A stretch of 64,000 nt of DNA from an uncultured Porphyromonadaceae bacterium (lineage in GTDB: Bacteria; Bacteroidota; Bacteroidia; Bacteroidales; Porphyromonadaceae): NCBI GenBank assembly GCA_947253625.1, contig CAMYAB010000004.1, positions 32,619-96,618 on the forward strand, read 5' to 3'. Of this stretch, positions 32,430-41,503 are shown in pieces. A model generated the notes under the pieces. The model did not search any database. It had not been told where the DNA came from and saw only the letters and a list, made by a program, of their open reading frames with translations. A program made the position numbers and the translations under genes. Within the stretch, counting starts at the first letter, position 1, and every line of letters starts with the position of its first letter.

Positions 32430-34307
32430 TTACTTGATAAGTGTGCCGTCGATGCGGACTTCTTTTGAAAATGGGTCGAGTATTTGATCCAAAAGGTAGG
32501 CAAACACTCCTCTGCTGATTGGTTGGTCCGGGTTGTCTCGGAGGGCTTTGTCCGGTAGGCGGTCGCCAATGGGGGTGCCACTGATCCTGCTAAGGAGGGC
32601 CAGTGCGGCGTGTGTGGTCACCTTCTTGGTCGGATCGCTCTGCCACGCCCTGATGTACTCTGCATGCTCGGGGTAGTAGGTGTCCAGCTCAAATACCTCG
32701 CCGTAGAGGAGTGGATCATCCACTCTAAGCCAAGTCTCGTTGGACCAATTGACGTTACGCCCTTCGCCGCGCAGTATTCCGGTGGCTCCTATCTTTTGCA
32801 TGGCACGAAAGCGAGGTGACTCTTTTGGCAGATCAAGGTATGGTAGGAGGTATCCTCCGGCATCGAGGATGACGCTCTGGACTTTTCGGACGGATACCTC
32901 TGTCGGGAGCTTTTTGTCTCGGACGGAGAGTGCCGCCAGGGCTCCGGCAGCTTGTCCCAGCTGCATGACTACCGGCTGTAGGCGCGTGGTGCCATTGACG
33001 ACATTGGATACCGATACAGACTTCTCGGCGACCAGTAGGCATGGATGGGTGGGCGGGACCACCACCCCCATTGGGATTCCATAGGAGGGTATGGGGTGAA
33101 AGTGTAGGTCCGGCAATGCTTCTTGTCCATCGTAGGCCGCATGGTGGTGGTCCACCGGGTAGTCTCCCACTGCTATACAGGTCCGGTACAGTGGCTTTTC
33201 TTGATCATAAGGGTGCTCCAAGTGATTGAGATCAAAGCGTACCGCACCTCTTATCCGCCTAGACTCTCTGTGGTAGGGCATGTAGGGGAGGCGATCCGGT
33301 GTCTGCGTGTATTCATCGTCTGCCAAGCCAATATGGTCGAACCCCAGCTCGTGGTGGATAAAGTACAGCATGCGCAGGGTGCGCTCTTTGGCGAGAGTGT
33401 ATGCTCGTTGGCGGACTGCAGGTGTAGCCTCGACCACATTGGCGTAGTAGTCGTTGCCCTCAATGGGCCAGTTGAGCATGTACTTCCCATTGGGGAGCTT
33501 GCCATAGTTGAGCATCTCCTCTGGTGACCAGAGTTTTCGGTGAGGCTCTTTGGGGCTCTTGCAGTTGGGGTTGTCGCATGAGCAGGCAAATTCCTTGGGA
33601 TCATACCCCTTGGGCTCGGTCATCTCTATCGGATGATCGTACTCCTTGAGGATAGCTGTGTAGGTGAGGTCCTGTATGATGTTGTTGGCTTGTGGTGGCG
33701 CGATGTCTTCGCCGGTGTCGCTCCGTGCCTCCATTCCGAGGTCATAGGGAACTCCGAGCATCGCCGCCACATCGCCAAGCTCGGTGGCATCGATGAGACA
33801 GCGTGCGTCCACGTGCCACTTTTTCCCATTGACCTGTACGAGTAGTCTGTAGCCCCCGGTTTTTTGAGGCTTCGCCGCGACCACTTCTGCGTTGTGCTTG
33901 AGTGTGAGGTTGGGCTCTGCTGCGACCATCTCGTGGAGGATGCGGTTGCCGACAGATGGCTCGAAAAGGGTGCGACTCACCCATCCGGTATTGAGTGCCT
34001 CGTCGCTCCCGTAGTGCTCTACCAGGGCTTTTCGGAACTCTCCAAAGAGTCCGGCTTGGAGTCGGTAGTTCCCATCCACGGCACTGACTCCGGCTGAGGT
34101 GAGCATGCCACCGATCCAGTCGTACTCGGATAGCAACAGAGTGGAGCATCCGAGGCGTGCCGACTGGATAGCGGCCGCAACTCCGGACGCACCTCCTCCG
34201 GCCACTACGACGTCGTATGCCTTTGGCTCTGCCTGCTCTTGGGCTTGTGCAAGTGGTAGCCAAGAGAGGCAGAGTAGGATAATGCTGATAGGAATAATAG
34301 GTTTCAT
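32430..34307 (-). CDS. exported FAD-dependent oxidoreductase (FAD_oxidored-like)
   Basis: A 625 aa flavoprotein with a Sec-type signal peptide (IILLCLSWLPLAQAQEQ) and, right after it, a dinucleotide-binding Rossmann motif VVVAGGGASGVAAAIQSARL with a downstream LLLSEYDWIGGMLTSAG segment, as in the FAD_oxidored family seen in polysaccharide clusters. It holds a cysteine cluster near FACSCDNPNCKSP (about residues 235-248). The substrate is unknown; oxidation of a sugar hydroxyl is a reasonable guess from context. It starts 5 bases after the DUF4434-like gene. An FAD enzyme with Sec rather than Tat signal is slightly odd. Confidence 0.85.
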   Translation of the reverse strand: MKPIIPISIILLCLSWLPLAQAQEQAEPKAYDVVVAGGGASGVAAAIQSARLGCSTLLLSEYDWIGGMLTSAGVSAVDGNYRLQAGLFGEFRKALVEHYGSDEALNTGWVSRTLFEPSVGNRILHEMVAAEPNLTLKHNAEVVAAKPQKTGGYRLLVQVNGKKWHVDARCLIDATELGDVAAMLGVPYDLGMEARSDTGEDIAPPQANNIIQDLTYTAILKEYDHPIEMTEPKGYDPKEFACSCDNPNCKSPKEPHRKLWSPEEMLNYGKLPNGKYMLNWPIEGNDYYANVVEATPAVRQRAYTLAKERTLRMLYFIHHELGFDHIGLADDEYTQTPDRLPYMPYHRESRRIRGAVRFDLNHLEHPYDQEKPLYRTCIAVGDYPVDHHHAAYDGQEALPDLHFHPIPSYGIPMGVVVPPTHPCLLVAEKSVSVSNVVNGTTRLQPVVMQLGQAAGALAALSVRDKKLPTEVSVRKVQSVILDAGGYLLPYLDLPKESPRFRAMQKIGATGILRGEGRNVNWSNETWLRVDDPLLYGEVFELDTYYPEHAEYIRAWQSDPTKKVTTHAALALLSRISGTPIGDRLPDKALRDNPDQPISRGVFAYLLDQILDPFSKEVRIDGTLIK

Positions 34308-34312
34308 TCGAC

Positions 34313-35410
34313 TCAGATCATACCAAAGTACTCACGGTAGCGGTCGTAGAGGTGTCCGGCCTGTAGATAAGCAGACTGAGGACTCATAAAGTGTGGAAAC
34401 TCAAAGGTGATCGCCTTGTCGTATCCTGCTCTTTTGGCCGCCTCTAGCTTGAGACGAAGTTTCTCAAAGTTGATGGGGAAAAAGCGTATCGGCATATCGC
34501 GGTCAAAGGTCTCCGCATTGGTCCAGCACTGCATGCCGTACTTGTCCGCCAACTTTTTGTTGACCGAGAAAAATGCATCTAGCTCATCGTAGTCGATCTG
34601 CCCGTCCTGAAATGCTACCGCATCCACCACATCGTGGATCCCCGAAAAGATCTCGTCCCACTCTTGCTCGTGTCGGCTGACTGAGATGGCATCCTCCTTG
34701 GTGAGCTTGTTGCCGGTCGCCATGACCGCTTTTTTGCCATCTATCCATGGGGAGATAAAGGTCGGCAGTCCACCGGAGACGTCCTTGCATTGTTTGCCAA
34801 GGGAGTGAAAGGCCTCTATGGCACCTTTGGTGGCTCTGCTGATCTCCCCACTGATGTACCATCCTCCAAAGCTACTGTATCGTGTGCCGTAGTTTTCCCA
34901 CACTTCATCGATGACGTACCTATTGTCCTCGATCTCATGAGACATGTCCCCGGTATCCCAGTAGATCCCAGAGTCGTACAGGCCAAAGTAAAACTTCATC
35001 CCATACTTCTGGGCAAGTGATAAAAATAGCTCCAGTAGATCTTTGCCTGGTCGGTAGCAACCTTTGCCAATAAGGTAGGGTGAGGGATAGGTGATGAACT
35101 TTCGGTACCCACTCCGGATCATGATGACGGTGTCAATGCCGATGGCTTTCATGTGCTTGAAGTCCTGCTCCCACTCCTTTTCGCCCCAGTTTTGGGACGG
35201 GATGTCGTGGGTGATTTCGTCCAAAAAGGTCCCGGTGATTGGCAGAGCTTGATTGGGCTTGGAGGTGGAGAATGGGGGTGGAGTGATGAGTCCACTCTCG
35301 TGGTATAGCTCTCCAAGTGGCTCGGCGTGAGCATACAGTGCGCCGGATACTACGGCCGCTCCCACTGCGGCACTCTTCTTGAGGAAGTCTCGTCTACTTC
35401 TGTCTTTCAT
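34313..35410 (-). CDS. Tat-exported TIM-barrel-like protein, DUF4434-type
   Basis: A 365 aa protein with a clear twin-arginine signal: RSRRDFLKK at residues 4-12, then AAVGAAVVSGALYAHA. The body (ITGTFLDEITHDIPSQNWG, then KHMKAIGIDTVIMIRSGYRK, FYFGLYDSG, GGWYISGEI) has the pattern of the DUF4434 family, which resembles TIM-barrel glycosidases. The acidic residue in WYISGEI is a candidate catalytic Glu, but this is inference. It lies 5 bases before the FAD oxidoreductase gene and 125 bases after the GDPD gene. Confidence 0.8.
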   Translation of the reverse strand: MKDRSRRDFLKKSAAVGAAVVSGALYAHAEPLGELYHESGLITPPPFSTSKPNQALPITGTFLDEITHDIPSQNWGEKEWEQDFKHMKAIGIDTVIMIRSGYRKFITYPSPYLIGKGCYRPGKDLLELFLSLAQKYGMKFYFGLYDSGIYWDTGDMSHEIEDNRYVIDEVWENYGTRYSSFGGWYISGEISRATKGAIEAFHSLGKQCKDVSGGLPTFISPWIDGKKAVMATGNKLTKEDAISVSRHEQEWDEIFSGIHDVVDAVAFQDGQIDYDELDAFFSVNKKLADKYGMQCWTNAETFDRDMPIRFFPINFEKLRLKLEAAKRAGYDKAITFEFPHFMSPQSAYLQAGHLYDRYREYFGMI

Positions 35411-35535
35411 ATTCGACCTGAGTTTTGATGTGATGTTCGCTATTTGGGTGAACTAAAGTATTTTCGTTGTTGGTTCTTAGCTGTGATGTGTGCTGATGGC
35501 TGTGTTGTGCCCTTTTGGCCTCCTTTTAGGTCTGC

Positions 35536-36360
35536 CTATTTTTCGTACAATGGCTGGTCGGTTCCCTTGGGTAGGACCCCCATTCGGTCAAAGACGTCCA
35601 AAGCCGGATCAATCGTGTCTGTGGTCATGAAGTCGAAGCCTCTCGGTATGATGCAGCACTTCATGGTAGCCGGTTCGTTGACCGTCCAAGCTCCCACTTT
35701 CATGCCCAGCTCCCGGGCTTCGTCGTACCACTCCGGGTGTTTCCAGAAGGTGGTGTAGTTGTAGTTGACCCCTTTTAGTCCCATCTCGTGTAGTTCTTTG
35801 GGGCTGTGTACGGAGCCCAGATACATTACCAAGGCTTGGGGTGACAGTAGGCTGAGCTCTTTGCAGATATCTAGTCCGAAGGATATGTATGCGACACGAT
35901 CCTGTAGCCCATAGGCTTGTACGGCTTCGACCGCTTTTTGGGCGATATAGCTGTTGGCTTTGGCGTTGGCTTGTGGCTTGACTTCCAAGAAGAGGTTCAG
36001 CCCCGGTAGTTGCTTGAGTGTGGCCATCATCTCATCAAGTGTGGAGATGCGTTCGTTGTCCCGCAGACGGACATTGTCTCTGAGGGTCTGCCAGTCGGTC
36101 TTGTCGATACGGTACCCCTCTATATCTGCATCGTGTGAGAGTACAACTACGCTGTCCTGAGTCAAATGTACGTCGATCTCTACTCCATAGATACCACGAA
36201 CATTATAGGCACGTTTGATGGCTTCTATCGAGTTTTGGGCACTGCCTCTGCCGGTCCAGTAGCCTCGATGGGATATGATTGCGGTCTGTGCCTGCATCTC
36301 TATCGGCAATAGGAGCAGCAGGAGTAGGAGTAAGTGGTGGGTTCTTTTTGGCATAGTCAT
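35536..36360 (-). CDS. exported glycerophosphodiester phosphodiesterase family protein
   Basis: A 274 aa exported enzyme of the GDPD family: signal peptide with a run of leucines ending IEMQAQT, then ISHRGYWTGRGSAQNSIEA (catalytic His and the Asn/Glu metal-site region), VEIDVHLTQDSVVVLSHD (Glu/Asp and second His), FLEVKPQ and a C-terminal VGAWTVNEP motif. GDPDs hydrolyse phosphodiesters such as glycerophosphocholine or teichoic-acid-like links. Its ATG overlaps the tatC stop (ATGA); the ATG six bases in is an alternative. Confidence 0.9.
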   Translation of the reverse strand: MTMPKRTHHLLLLLLLLLPIEMQAQTAIISHRGYWTGRGSAQNSIEAIKRAYNVRGIYGVEIDVHLTQDSVVVLSHDADIEGYRIDKTDWQTLRDNVRLRDNERISTLDEMMATLKQLPGLNLFLEVKPQANAKANSYIAQKAVEAVQAYGLQDRVAYISFGLDICKELSLLSPQALVMYLGSVHSPKELHEMGLKGVNYNYTTFWKHPEWYDEARELGMKVGAWTVNEPATMKCCIIPRGFDFMTTDTIDPALDVFDRMGVLPKGTDQPLYEK

Positions 36361-37148
36361 GATGGTTGGGTTATTTGTTTTTTTGATTGCGGTCTGATGG
36401 ATACAAATGCGATGGAAACTTCGTACAGCAGGTATAGTGGCGTAAATACCACGAGCATCGTCACCGGGTCTCCTCCGGGTGTGATGATGGCCGCCAACAC
36501 CAGTAGTAGGACGGTGGCATATCGTCGTGCGCGCTTGAGTGTATGGACGTTGAGGATACGGAGGTCGGCAAGCAACTTTACGACTAGCGGAAGTAAGAAT
36601 ACCACTCCCATTGCCCCGATCAGGGTGAAGAAGTTGCTCATGTAGGACTCCAGTGAGAGCTTATTTTCAATAAAGTCACTAAGGTCGTAAAAGACCAAAA
36701 ATCGTAGCGACAGCGGAAACACAACATAGTAGCCTACTGCCACGCCTGCATAAAAGAGGATGGGCAACCAGAGAAGAGAAAAGCGTAGGGCTCTTGCCTC
36801 CCCCTCGTACAGTGCTGGGCTGAGAAAGTACCACGCCTCTATGAGAAATAGCGGTATGACTGTAAGCAGGCTGAGTGCAAAAGCTGTCCGCATGTGCACA
36901 AAAAACTGGGTCCCGAGACGGATGTTTACCAGCATGATGGAGGGCTGATCGACAGTGACTCCGCCAGCCAGCCAGCCCATCAAGCGGTAAGTCGGGAATG
37001 AGGCTTGGCATGGAGATAGGATGACTGAGTCAAAGATCAGCGGGACTACCATGAACCAGGCTACAAATGCGACCAGGATGTATGCTATGATCCGTAGCAA
37101 TGCCCGGCGAAGTGCCTCTGCATTGCTCCAGTAGCTTGAGTCTGTCAT
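36357..37148 (-). CDS. tatC: twin-arginine translocase subunit TatC
   Basis: TatC is the receptor that recognises twin-arginine signals and works with TatA to export folded proteins. The 263 aa protein has six predicted helices with FVHMRTAFALSLLTVIPLFL, LSLRFLVFYDLSD and the AAIITPGGDPVTMLVVFTPL C-terminal region, matching the family. The usual N-terminal S-H-L-x-E-L-R motif is reduced to NAEALRRALLR. It overlaps tatA upstream and the GDPD gene downstream by four bases each. Confidence 0.92.
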   Translation of the reverse strand: MTDSSYWSNAEALRRALLRIIAYILVAFVAWFMVVPLIFDSVILSPCQASFPTYRLMGWLAGGVTVDQPSIMLVNIRLGTQFFVHMRTAFALSLLTVIPLFLIEAWYFLSPALYEGEARALRFSLLWLPILFYAGVAVGYYVVFPLSLRFLVFYDLSDFIENKLSLESYMSNFFTLIGAMGVVFLLPLVVKLLADLRILNVHTLKRARRYATVLLLVLAAIITPGGDPVTMLVVFTPLYLLYEVSIAFVSIRPQSKKQITQPS

Positions 37149-37360
37149 TCGTCTTTGTTGGGGGTGTCCGTCTTCTTTTCCTTGTCGGTGGTGCTTGCCG
37201 GGCTGTCGGATAGCCCATCCTTGAAGCTTTTGACCCCTTCTCCAAAGGACTTCATGACTTCGGGGATGCGTTTTGCACCAAAAAGAAGGAGTACAACGAC
37301 TAGGATGACTAGGAGTTCGCCCATACCTAGGCGTGGTAGGAATAGCAGTGTGTTGCTCAT
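37145..37360 (-). CDS. tatA: twin-arginine translocase subunit TatA/TatE
   Basis: A 71 aa protein with one transmembrane helix (about 10-28), the hinge-type FGAKRIPEVMKSFGEGVK amphipathic helix and a charged tail, as in TatA. It forms the pore-like part of the Tat export system. It begins 48 bases after the GH89 gene stop, inside the glycan cluster. Confidence 0.93.
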   Translation of the reverse strand: MSNTLLFLPRLGMGELLVILVVVLLLFGAKRIPEVMKSFGEGVKSFKDGLSDSPASTTDKEKKTDTPNKDE

Positions 37361-37371
37361 GATGTTGGTTG

Positions 37372-37404
37372 CAAAGTTAGTGAGTCTGTCGTGTGGGTGA
37401 CAAT
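37372..37404 (-). promoter_or_regulatory. possible internal promoter for tatA
   Basis: Minus-strand ATTG (37404-37401), 21 bases, TAACTTTG (37379-37372), just upstream of tatA and near the GH89 stop. The spacing is at the long limit. Confidence 0.35.
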
Positions 37405-37408
37405 GGAC

Positions 37409-39646
37409 TTAGTCAAGATACTCTGTTTTTTCGAAATACTTGTCGAGTAGGCTTTGGGCAAAGTCTGCCAGAGGCATATCTGGTCTCCTCTCATCGATAG
37501 TACCCAGAGTGTTGCGCCAATTGTCCTCAAAGGTAATCATCTCTTGCTTAAAGGCCTGCTCATCCAGTGGCTTATTTTGGCTAAGTGCTGTGGCAACAGC
37601 GTCGACGAACATCTGCCAGCGCTTGCGGTAGTAGTCTCTGACGAGACCGGCCTTGGCCCGATTGGCGTAGTCGCACAGCTGTCTGCCGGGCTGTCCCCAC
37701 ACGGTGATGATGCTGCGGGCGTTGTGCTCGTAGTAGTTGGCTAGGTCGGTGTCGCCATCAGCCATGTCGCGTGCATCCGATAGCCACTTGCCCAAGGTGA
37801 AGTAGTCGGCATAGGTGAGCAAGGTCCCATAGTCATCGATCAGCTCGAGTAGCTCTGCCCCACATTTTTTTACCCCTTCCGGATTCTTGGCTTCGTAGGC
37901 CTCGGTGAGTGCATCCCGGTAGTCAATGAAGAGATTGCCAAGTGCTTGTCGCCCGATATTGACGATATCGTACTCCATCTCATGCTTGTATCGGTCGGTG
38001 CTCTGGGTCCTGTAGCCATCAATGAGTAGAGACCAGGCTCTGAGGAGGTCTCTATTGTCGTACTCATACTCCGGGACAGTCACCCAGCCGTTGTACCCAT
38101 GCAGTGCAGGACGTCCGTGGATCAGTACTGCTTGACCACCTCGACTGAAGTCTTGGTAGATCTTGGAATTGAGCGTTTTCCAGCCTGCCAGTGTTTTTTG
38201 ATTTTCATCCGAAGCCCCTCTGCACCTTGCCCAGCTGTCGATCCACTCAGAAGGTGTGGGGGCATTGCTCCAGGCTTGTGCCAGTACATACTCGTACATG
38301 AGGGGGTTGACATCCAAGCCCTCCAGAGTACAGCCGATACCCATAGGTGGGGTAGAGCTTTGTAGGGCATTGTTGATCTTTTCGTGCACATTGCCTAGAT
38401 TGCCACAGAGCCAGCTGTTTTCGCCAAAGTTGCCTAGGTAGCACCAGAGATAGGGTTGTCCGTGGAATCCGTCGGTCTCACGCCATACTTCTACTTTGTC
38501 ACAGTAGTAATCCAGTAGATAGAGTGACCCTTGGGGAACACCGCTCAGAAATGCTTCGACACGCTCAGGGGTCCAGTTTTGCCTGTCAAAGTAAAAGAGC
38601 CAGGTCATCATTAGCCACTTGGCTTGCGGGTCAACGTTGGTCAGTGAACTATAGATAGTGGAGGCTACTTGCTTGAGAAAGGCCGGTGACCAGTCCGGTG
38701 ACTCAACTTCGTTGAAGGCATCAATCCCATAAATATGGTCGGTGCCAAATAGCTCTGTTTGCTTTTCGAGATAAAGCTTTTGGATCTTTGTAAAAAGTGG
38801 TGACGAAGGAGATAGGTAATAGGTGGCGTACTGCTCATCATAGCCTCCCCAGTCTCCCAGCCTCAGGATCTCCTCATCGGGAAAGTACTCCTTCATCTTG
38901 GCCGGTACATGACCGGCAAAGGCCGGTAGGACCGGCTTCATGCCAAAGGAGCGTTCGCGTTCAAGTATCTTTTTTTGGAGCTCCACTTGTCCATTGATCC
39001 ACTCTTCGGGTAGCGGTCCTTCCCACCCGTCGACATTATTCATGCGGTGCCAAGGGAGATGTGCAGGTCCGGTGAAGTAGGCACGCACCTCGTCTGGCGT
39101 CATGCCCAGTTCGGTCCAGACATCCAGCCAGACCTTTTCTTGCCCCGTGATCGCCAGAGGCATGGTGACACCATTGAGTGCCATCCAGTCAATGAAGCGC
39201 TCCCAGTCCGACCACTTCCAGTAGGGCATGCTGTACCCAAAGGTGCAGTAGTTGAGGTAAAAGCGTTCGTCCACACGCGCAACACCCTCCAGTGGAGTCG
39301 ATAGTGACGGCAGCGTGTCCGGGAGCTTTACCTCCTCCGTGGCGTATGGGCTGACGTAGGTGTGGCAGGCTTTGCGCAGGTATTGGTTGAGTCCCACACA
39401 GAGGGCCAAGCGGTCGGTCCCGGATACGGTCACTGTTTTGCCATCGGCGGTGACGGTATAGCGTGACCCTGTGATGGAGTCGGACGGAGACTGTAGGACA
39501 AACTCAAAGGCTTTTGCTTGGCCTGGAAGCAGTCTCTGACACAGCTCATACAGAGGCTTGACTTCAGGGCTGTGGGACGCTTTTGCGCACCCCGAACATA
39601 CAACAAGTAGGAGAGTAAAAAGGGTGAAGAGTGTCTTCTTTTTCAT
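37409..39646 (-). CDS. alpha-N-acetylglucosaminidase, GH89 (NAGLU family)
   Basis: A 745 aa exported lipoprotein-type glycosidase (signal ending VVCSGC). GH89 enzymes release alpha-linked N-acetylglucosamine, for example from heparan sulfate or from alpha-GlcNAc caps on gastric-type mucin. Family marks are YLNYCTFGYSMPYWKWSDWE, MALNGVTMPLAITGQE and FNEVESP. Glu313 in FNEVE and Glu442 in TLEGLD fall within four residues of the human NAGLU catalytic pair (316 and 446, from memory). It is 172 bases after the NAGPA-type gene, separated by a large hairpin, and precedes tatA. Confidence 0.94.
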   Translation of the reverse strand: MKKKTLFTLFTLLLVVCSGCAKASHSPEVKPLYELCQRLLPGQAKAFEFVLQSPSDSITGSRYTVTADGKTVTVSGTDRLALCVGLNQYLRKACHTYVSPYATEEVKLPDTLPSLSTPLEGVARVDERFYLNYCTFGYSMPYWKWSDWERFIDWMALNGVTMPLAITGQEKVWLDVWTELGMTPDEVRAYFTGPAHLPWHRMNNVDGWEGPLPEEWINGQVELQKKILERERSFGMKPVLPAFAGHVPAKMKEYFPDEEILRLGDWGGYDEQYATYYLSPSSPLFTKIQKLYLEKQTELFGTDHIYGIDAFNEVESPDWSPAFLKQVASTIYSSLTNVDPQAKWLMMTWLFYFDRQNWTPERVEAFLSGVPQGSLYLLDYYCDKVEVWRETDGFHGQPYLWCYLGNFGENSWLCGNLGNVHEKINNALQSSTPPMGIGCTLEGLDVNPLMYEYVLAQAWSNAPTPSEWIDSWARCRGASDENQKTLAGWKTLNSKIYQDFSRGGQAVLIHGRPALHGYNGWVTVPEYEYDNRDLLRAWSLLIDGYRTQSTDRYKHEMEYDIVNIGRQALGNLFIDYRDALTEAYEAKNPEGVKKCGAELLELIDDYGTLLTYADYFTLGKWLSDARDMADGDTDLANYYEHNARSIITVWGQPGRQLCDYANRAKAGLVRDYYRKRWQMFVDAVATALSQNKPLDEQAFKQEMITFEDNWRNTLGTIDERRPDMPLADFAQSLLDKYFEKTEYLD

Positions 39647-39744
39647 GGATACTGGTTTGGTGACGGCCTAGACGGCCTATGAAGGTGGTGATTGTGTGTT
39701 TGTCGGCTTGGCGTGTTGGTAGGGTAATGATCTATAGCCGTAAA

Positions 39745-39812
39745 TACCCGATGGAGAGGGGAAGGTAAGGCCTTCGGATGGACTTGCCTATCCCCTCTCT
39801 ATGGGTGTGGGT
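39745..39812 (-). repeat. imperfect inverted repeat between NAGPA-type and GH89 genes
   Basis: GAGAGGGGA (39754-39762) pairs with TCCCCTCTC (39791-39799), and pairing continues outward through TACCC/GGGTA and inward through AAGG-type bases. It may be an attenuator or RNA-processing site; no clear T-run follows on the minus strand, so full termination is doubtful. Confidence 0.55.
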
Positions 39813-39818
39813 AAAAGA

Positions 39819-41432
39819 TTATTTGTCGAAAAATCCAATGATGGATCGAATAGCCCGAGTGTCTCCTGTCTTGGGGTCAATATCCTTGTGATTGATGATG
39901 GATCCGGCCGCCCACATGTTGGTTGATCCACCACCATCTAGGTTGAGTGCATCTTTACAGCCAATTCCTTTCATGATTTGGGCCAGTTCGATGAGGTTGG
40001 CTCCTTTGCTTATGGGGATCCTACCATCGCAGACGAAAAGGACGATGCGTCCATCTTCTAGGACTCCGACTGCTGTGCGGTCGGGGTATGTTGTTTTGCC
40101 AAAGATGTCGTAGGGAATGATTTCGTAGTTGCCGACGTAGTACTCTTGGCCATCTCTGAAGGTCTCAAAGTCTACGGGTACACGACCATCCTTGAGTACT
40201 ACCGGACCGGCTGACACTCCATAGTAGGGGTTGAAGTCAACAGGCTTGCCTACAATTTCCGGCAGGTAGTCAGCATACAGTGCTTCGCCGAGAAGGATTG
40301 GCATCGGGTGATTGTAGAGATGTGGCTTGTGGTCCTTCTGAGATGTGCCGGCCCAGCATACAATAGCCTCTCCGGCTTTGGTTACGCCAAAGAACCCACG
40401 GCTGGCCAAGTGCATGGTCTCGTATTCGGGGTGACCCTTGCGGAGTGATCCTCTGTGCCTGCCATCGCTCCCTTTTAGCCCACCGTGCCCATAGAGCCCT
40501 AGGGTTGTTTGTCCGTAGAAATAGGCGGCATTCACTAGCACGAGTGCCTTGTTGACGGCCGAAGCTTGGACAGACAGTGGGGTGTTGTGTTGAGGATCGT
40601 TGCGTTTGATGCGTGATTTGGCCGGATTGCCTACTGCATACCAGGCATTGAATGGGCGTCCATTGAGTTTCGACTCAGTCTTGTAGATCTCCACTTTGCC
40701 CTTTAGGGATTCCGGGGTTACGTCTTGCCACTCTAGCTTGATTTCCTTCGGTTGCTCTGCTAGTTTTATCTCGACCGGTTCGCTGTACTTGGCATCTCCC
40801 GTTTTGCCTTGTGCATAGGCTCTGATGTAGAGTGTGGACTTGTCTTTTGGCAGGCGTGTTATCGGGACGACCTGCATGCAGGTGTTTTTGCCTCTGCGAT
40901 TGGCGGGGGCCGGAATGGTGATGACCTCATTGCTAGCCGTTACATCCGGACTGTCGCTGAGGCGAATTCCTATGTTTTCGGTCTCTTCTTTTGGAAGGTT
41001 TTGCGCCTGGTACTCGACTGCTATCCCGGCATGTGAGTTGAGTGTTCGGAGTATCCTTACGCCGGTCAATTCATCATCACGTAGGATTCGGTAGAGCCGC
41101 GTAGCGGGATAGGAGCTGGCTTTTCCACTCTTTGCTGTGACAGCAAAGTAGTAGCTCTTTCCTATCTCCAGCTCTTGGTTGACAGTATAGGCACGTTGTT
41201 CTATGTCAACAGACTCCAGTGGGGTATATTCGGTGGCATCTTGTGGCTTGTAGCTTACCGTGAAGCCATCGATATCATAGGGCTTGTAGTCCCAGGTCAG
41301 TTGCACTTTTCCATCTATGGATTGAGATACGACAAAGTTATCCGGCATGATGGGGATAGTGGGTTGTTGAGCTCCGTTGCAACCGCTCAACAAGATCAGG
41401 AGCAGAGATAGTGATACGGAAAACGCTTTCAT
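39819..41432 (-). CDS. NAGPA-type phosphodiester glycosidase with fibronectin type III domain
   Basis: A 537 aa lipoprotein (signal ending LILLSGC) with a fibronectin type III-like domain (about 30-120), a second beta domain (about 120-230) and a C-terminal phosphodiester-glycosidase domain like human uncovering enzyme NAGPA. Marks include VLVNAAYFYG, GVSAGPVVLKDG, RTAVGVLEDGRIVLFVCDGR and ALNLDGGGSTNMW. The human enzyme removes GlcNAc from a GlcNAc-alpha-1-phosphate-6-mannose diester, so this protein may expose phosphate on a phosphodiester-linked glycan. It lies 71 bases after the DUF6259-like gene. Confidence 0.87.
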   Translation of the reverse strand: MKAFSVSLSLLLILLSGCNGAQQPTIPIMPDNFVVSQSIDGKVQLTWDYKPYDIDGFTVSYKPQDATEYTPLESVDIEQRAYTVNQELEIGKSYYFAVTAKSGKASSYPATRLYRILRDDELTGVRILRTLNSHAGIAVEYQAQNLPKEETENIGIRLSDSPDVTASNEVITIPAPANRRGKNTCMQVVPITRLPKDKSTLYIRAYAQGKTGDAKYSEPVEIKLAEQPKEIKLEWQDVTPESLKGKVEIYKTESKLNGRPFNAWYAVGNPAKSRIKRNDPQHNTPLSVQASAVNKALVLVNAAYFYGQTTLGLYGHGGLKGSDGRHRGSLRKGHPEYETMHLASRGFFGVTKAGEAIVCWAGTSQKDHKPHLYNHPMPILLGEALYADYLPEIVGKPVDFNPYYGVSAGPVVLKDGRVPVDFETFRDGQEYYVGNYEIIPYDIFGKTTYPDRTAVGVLEDGRIVLFVCDGRIPISKGANLIELAQIMKGIGCKDALNLDGGGSTNMWAAGSIINHKDIDPKTGDTRAIRSIIGFFDK

Positions 41433-41503
41433 GGTTTTTTTACTCTGATGTGTGTATTAAATGGATGGTTTCTTGCTCTGTTTTCTTTGTGCTCTAAATT
41501 TAC

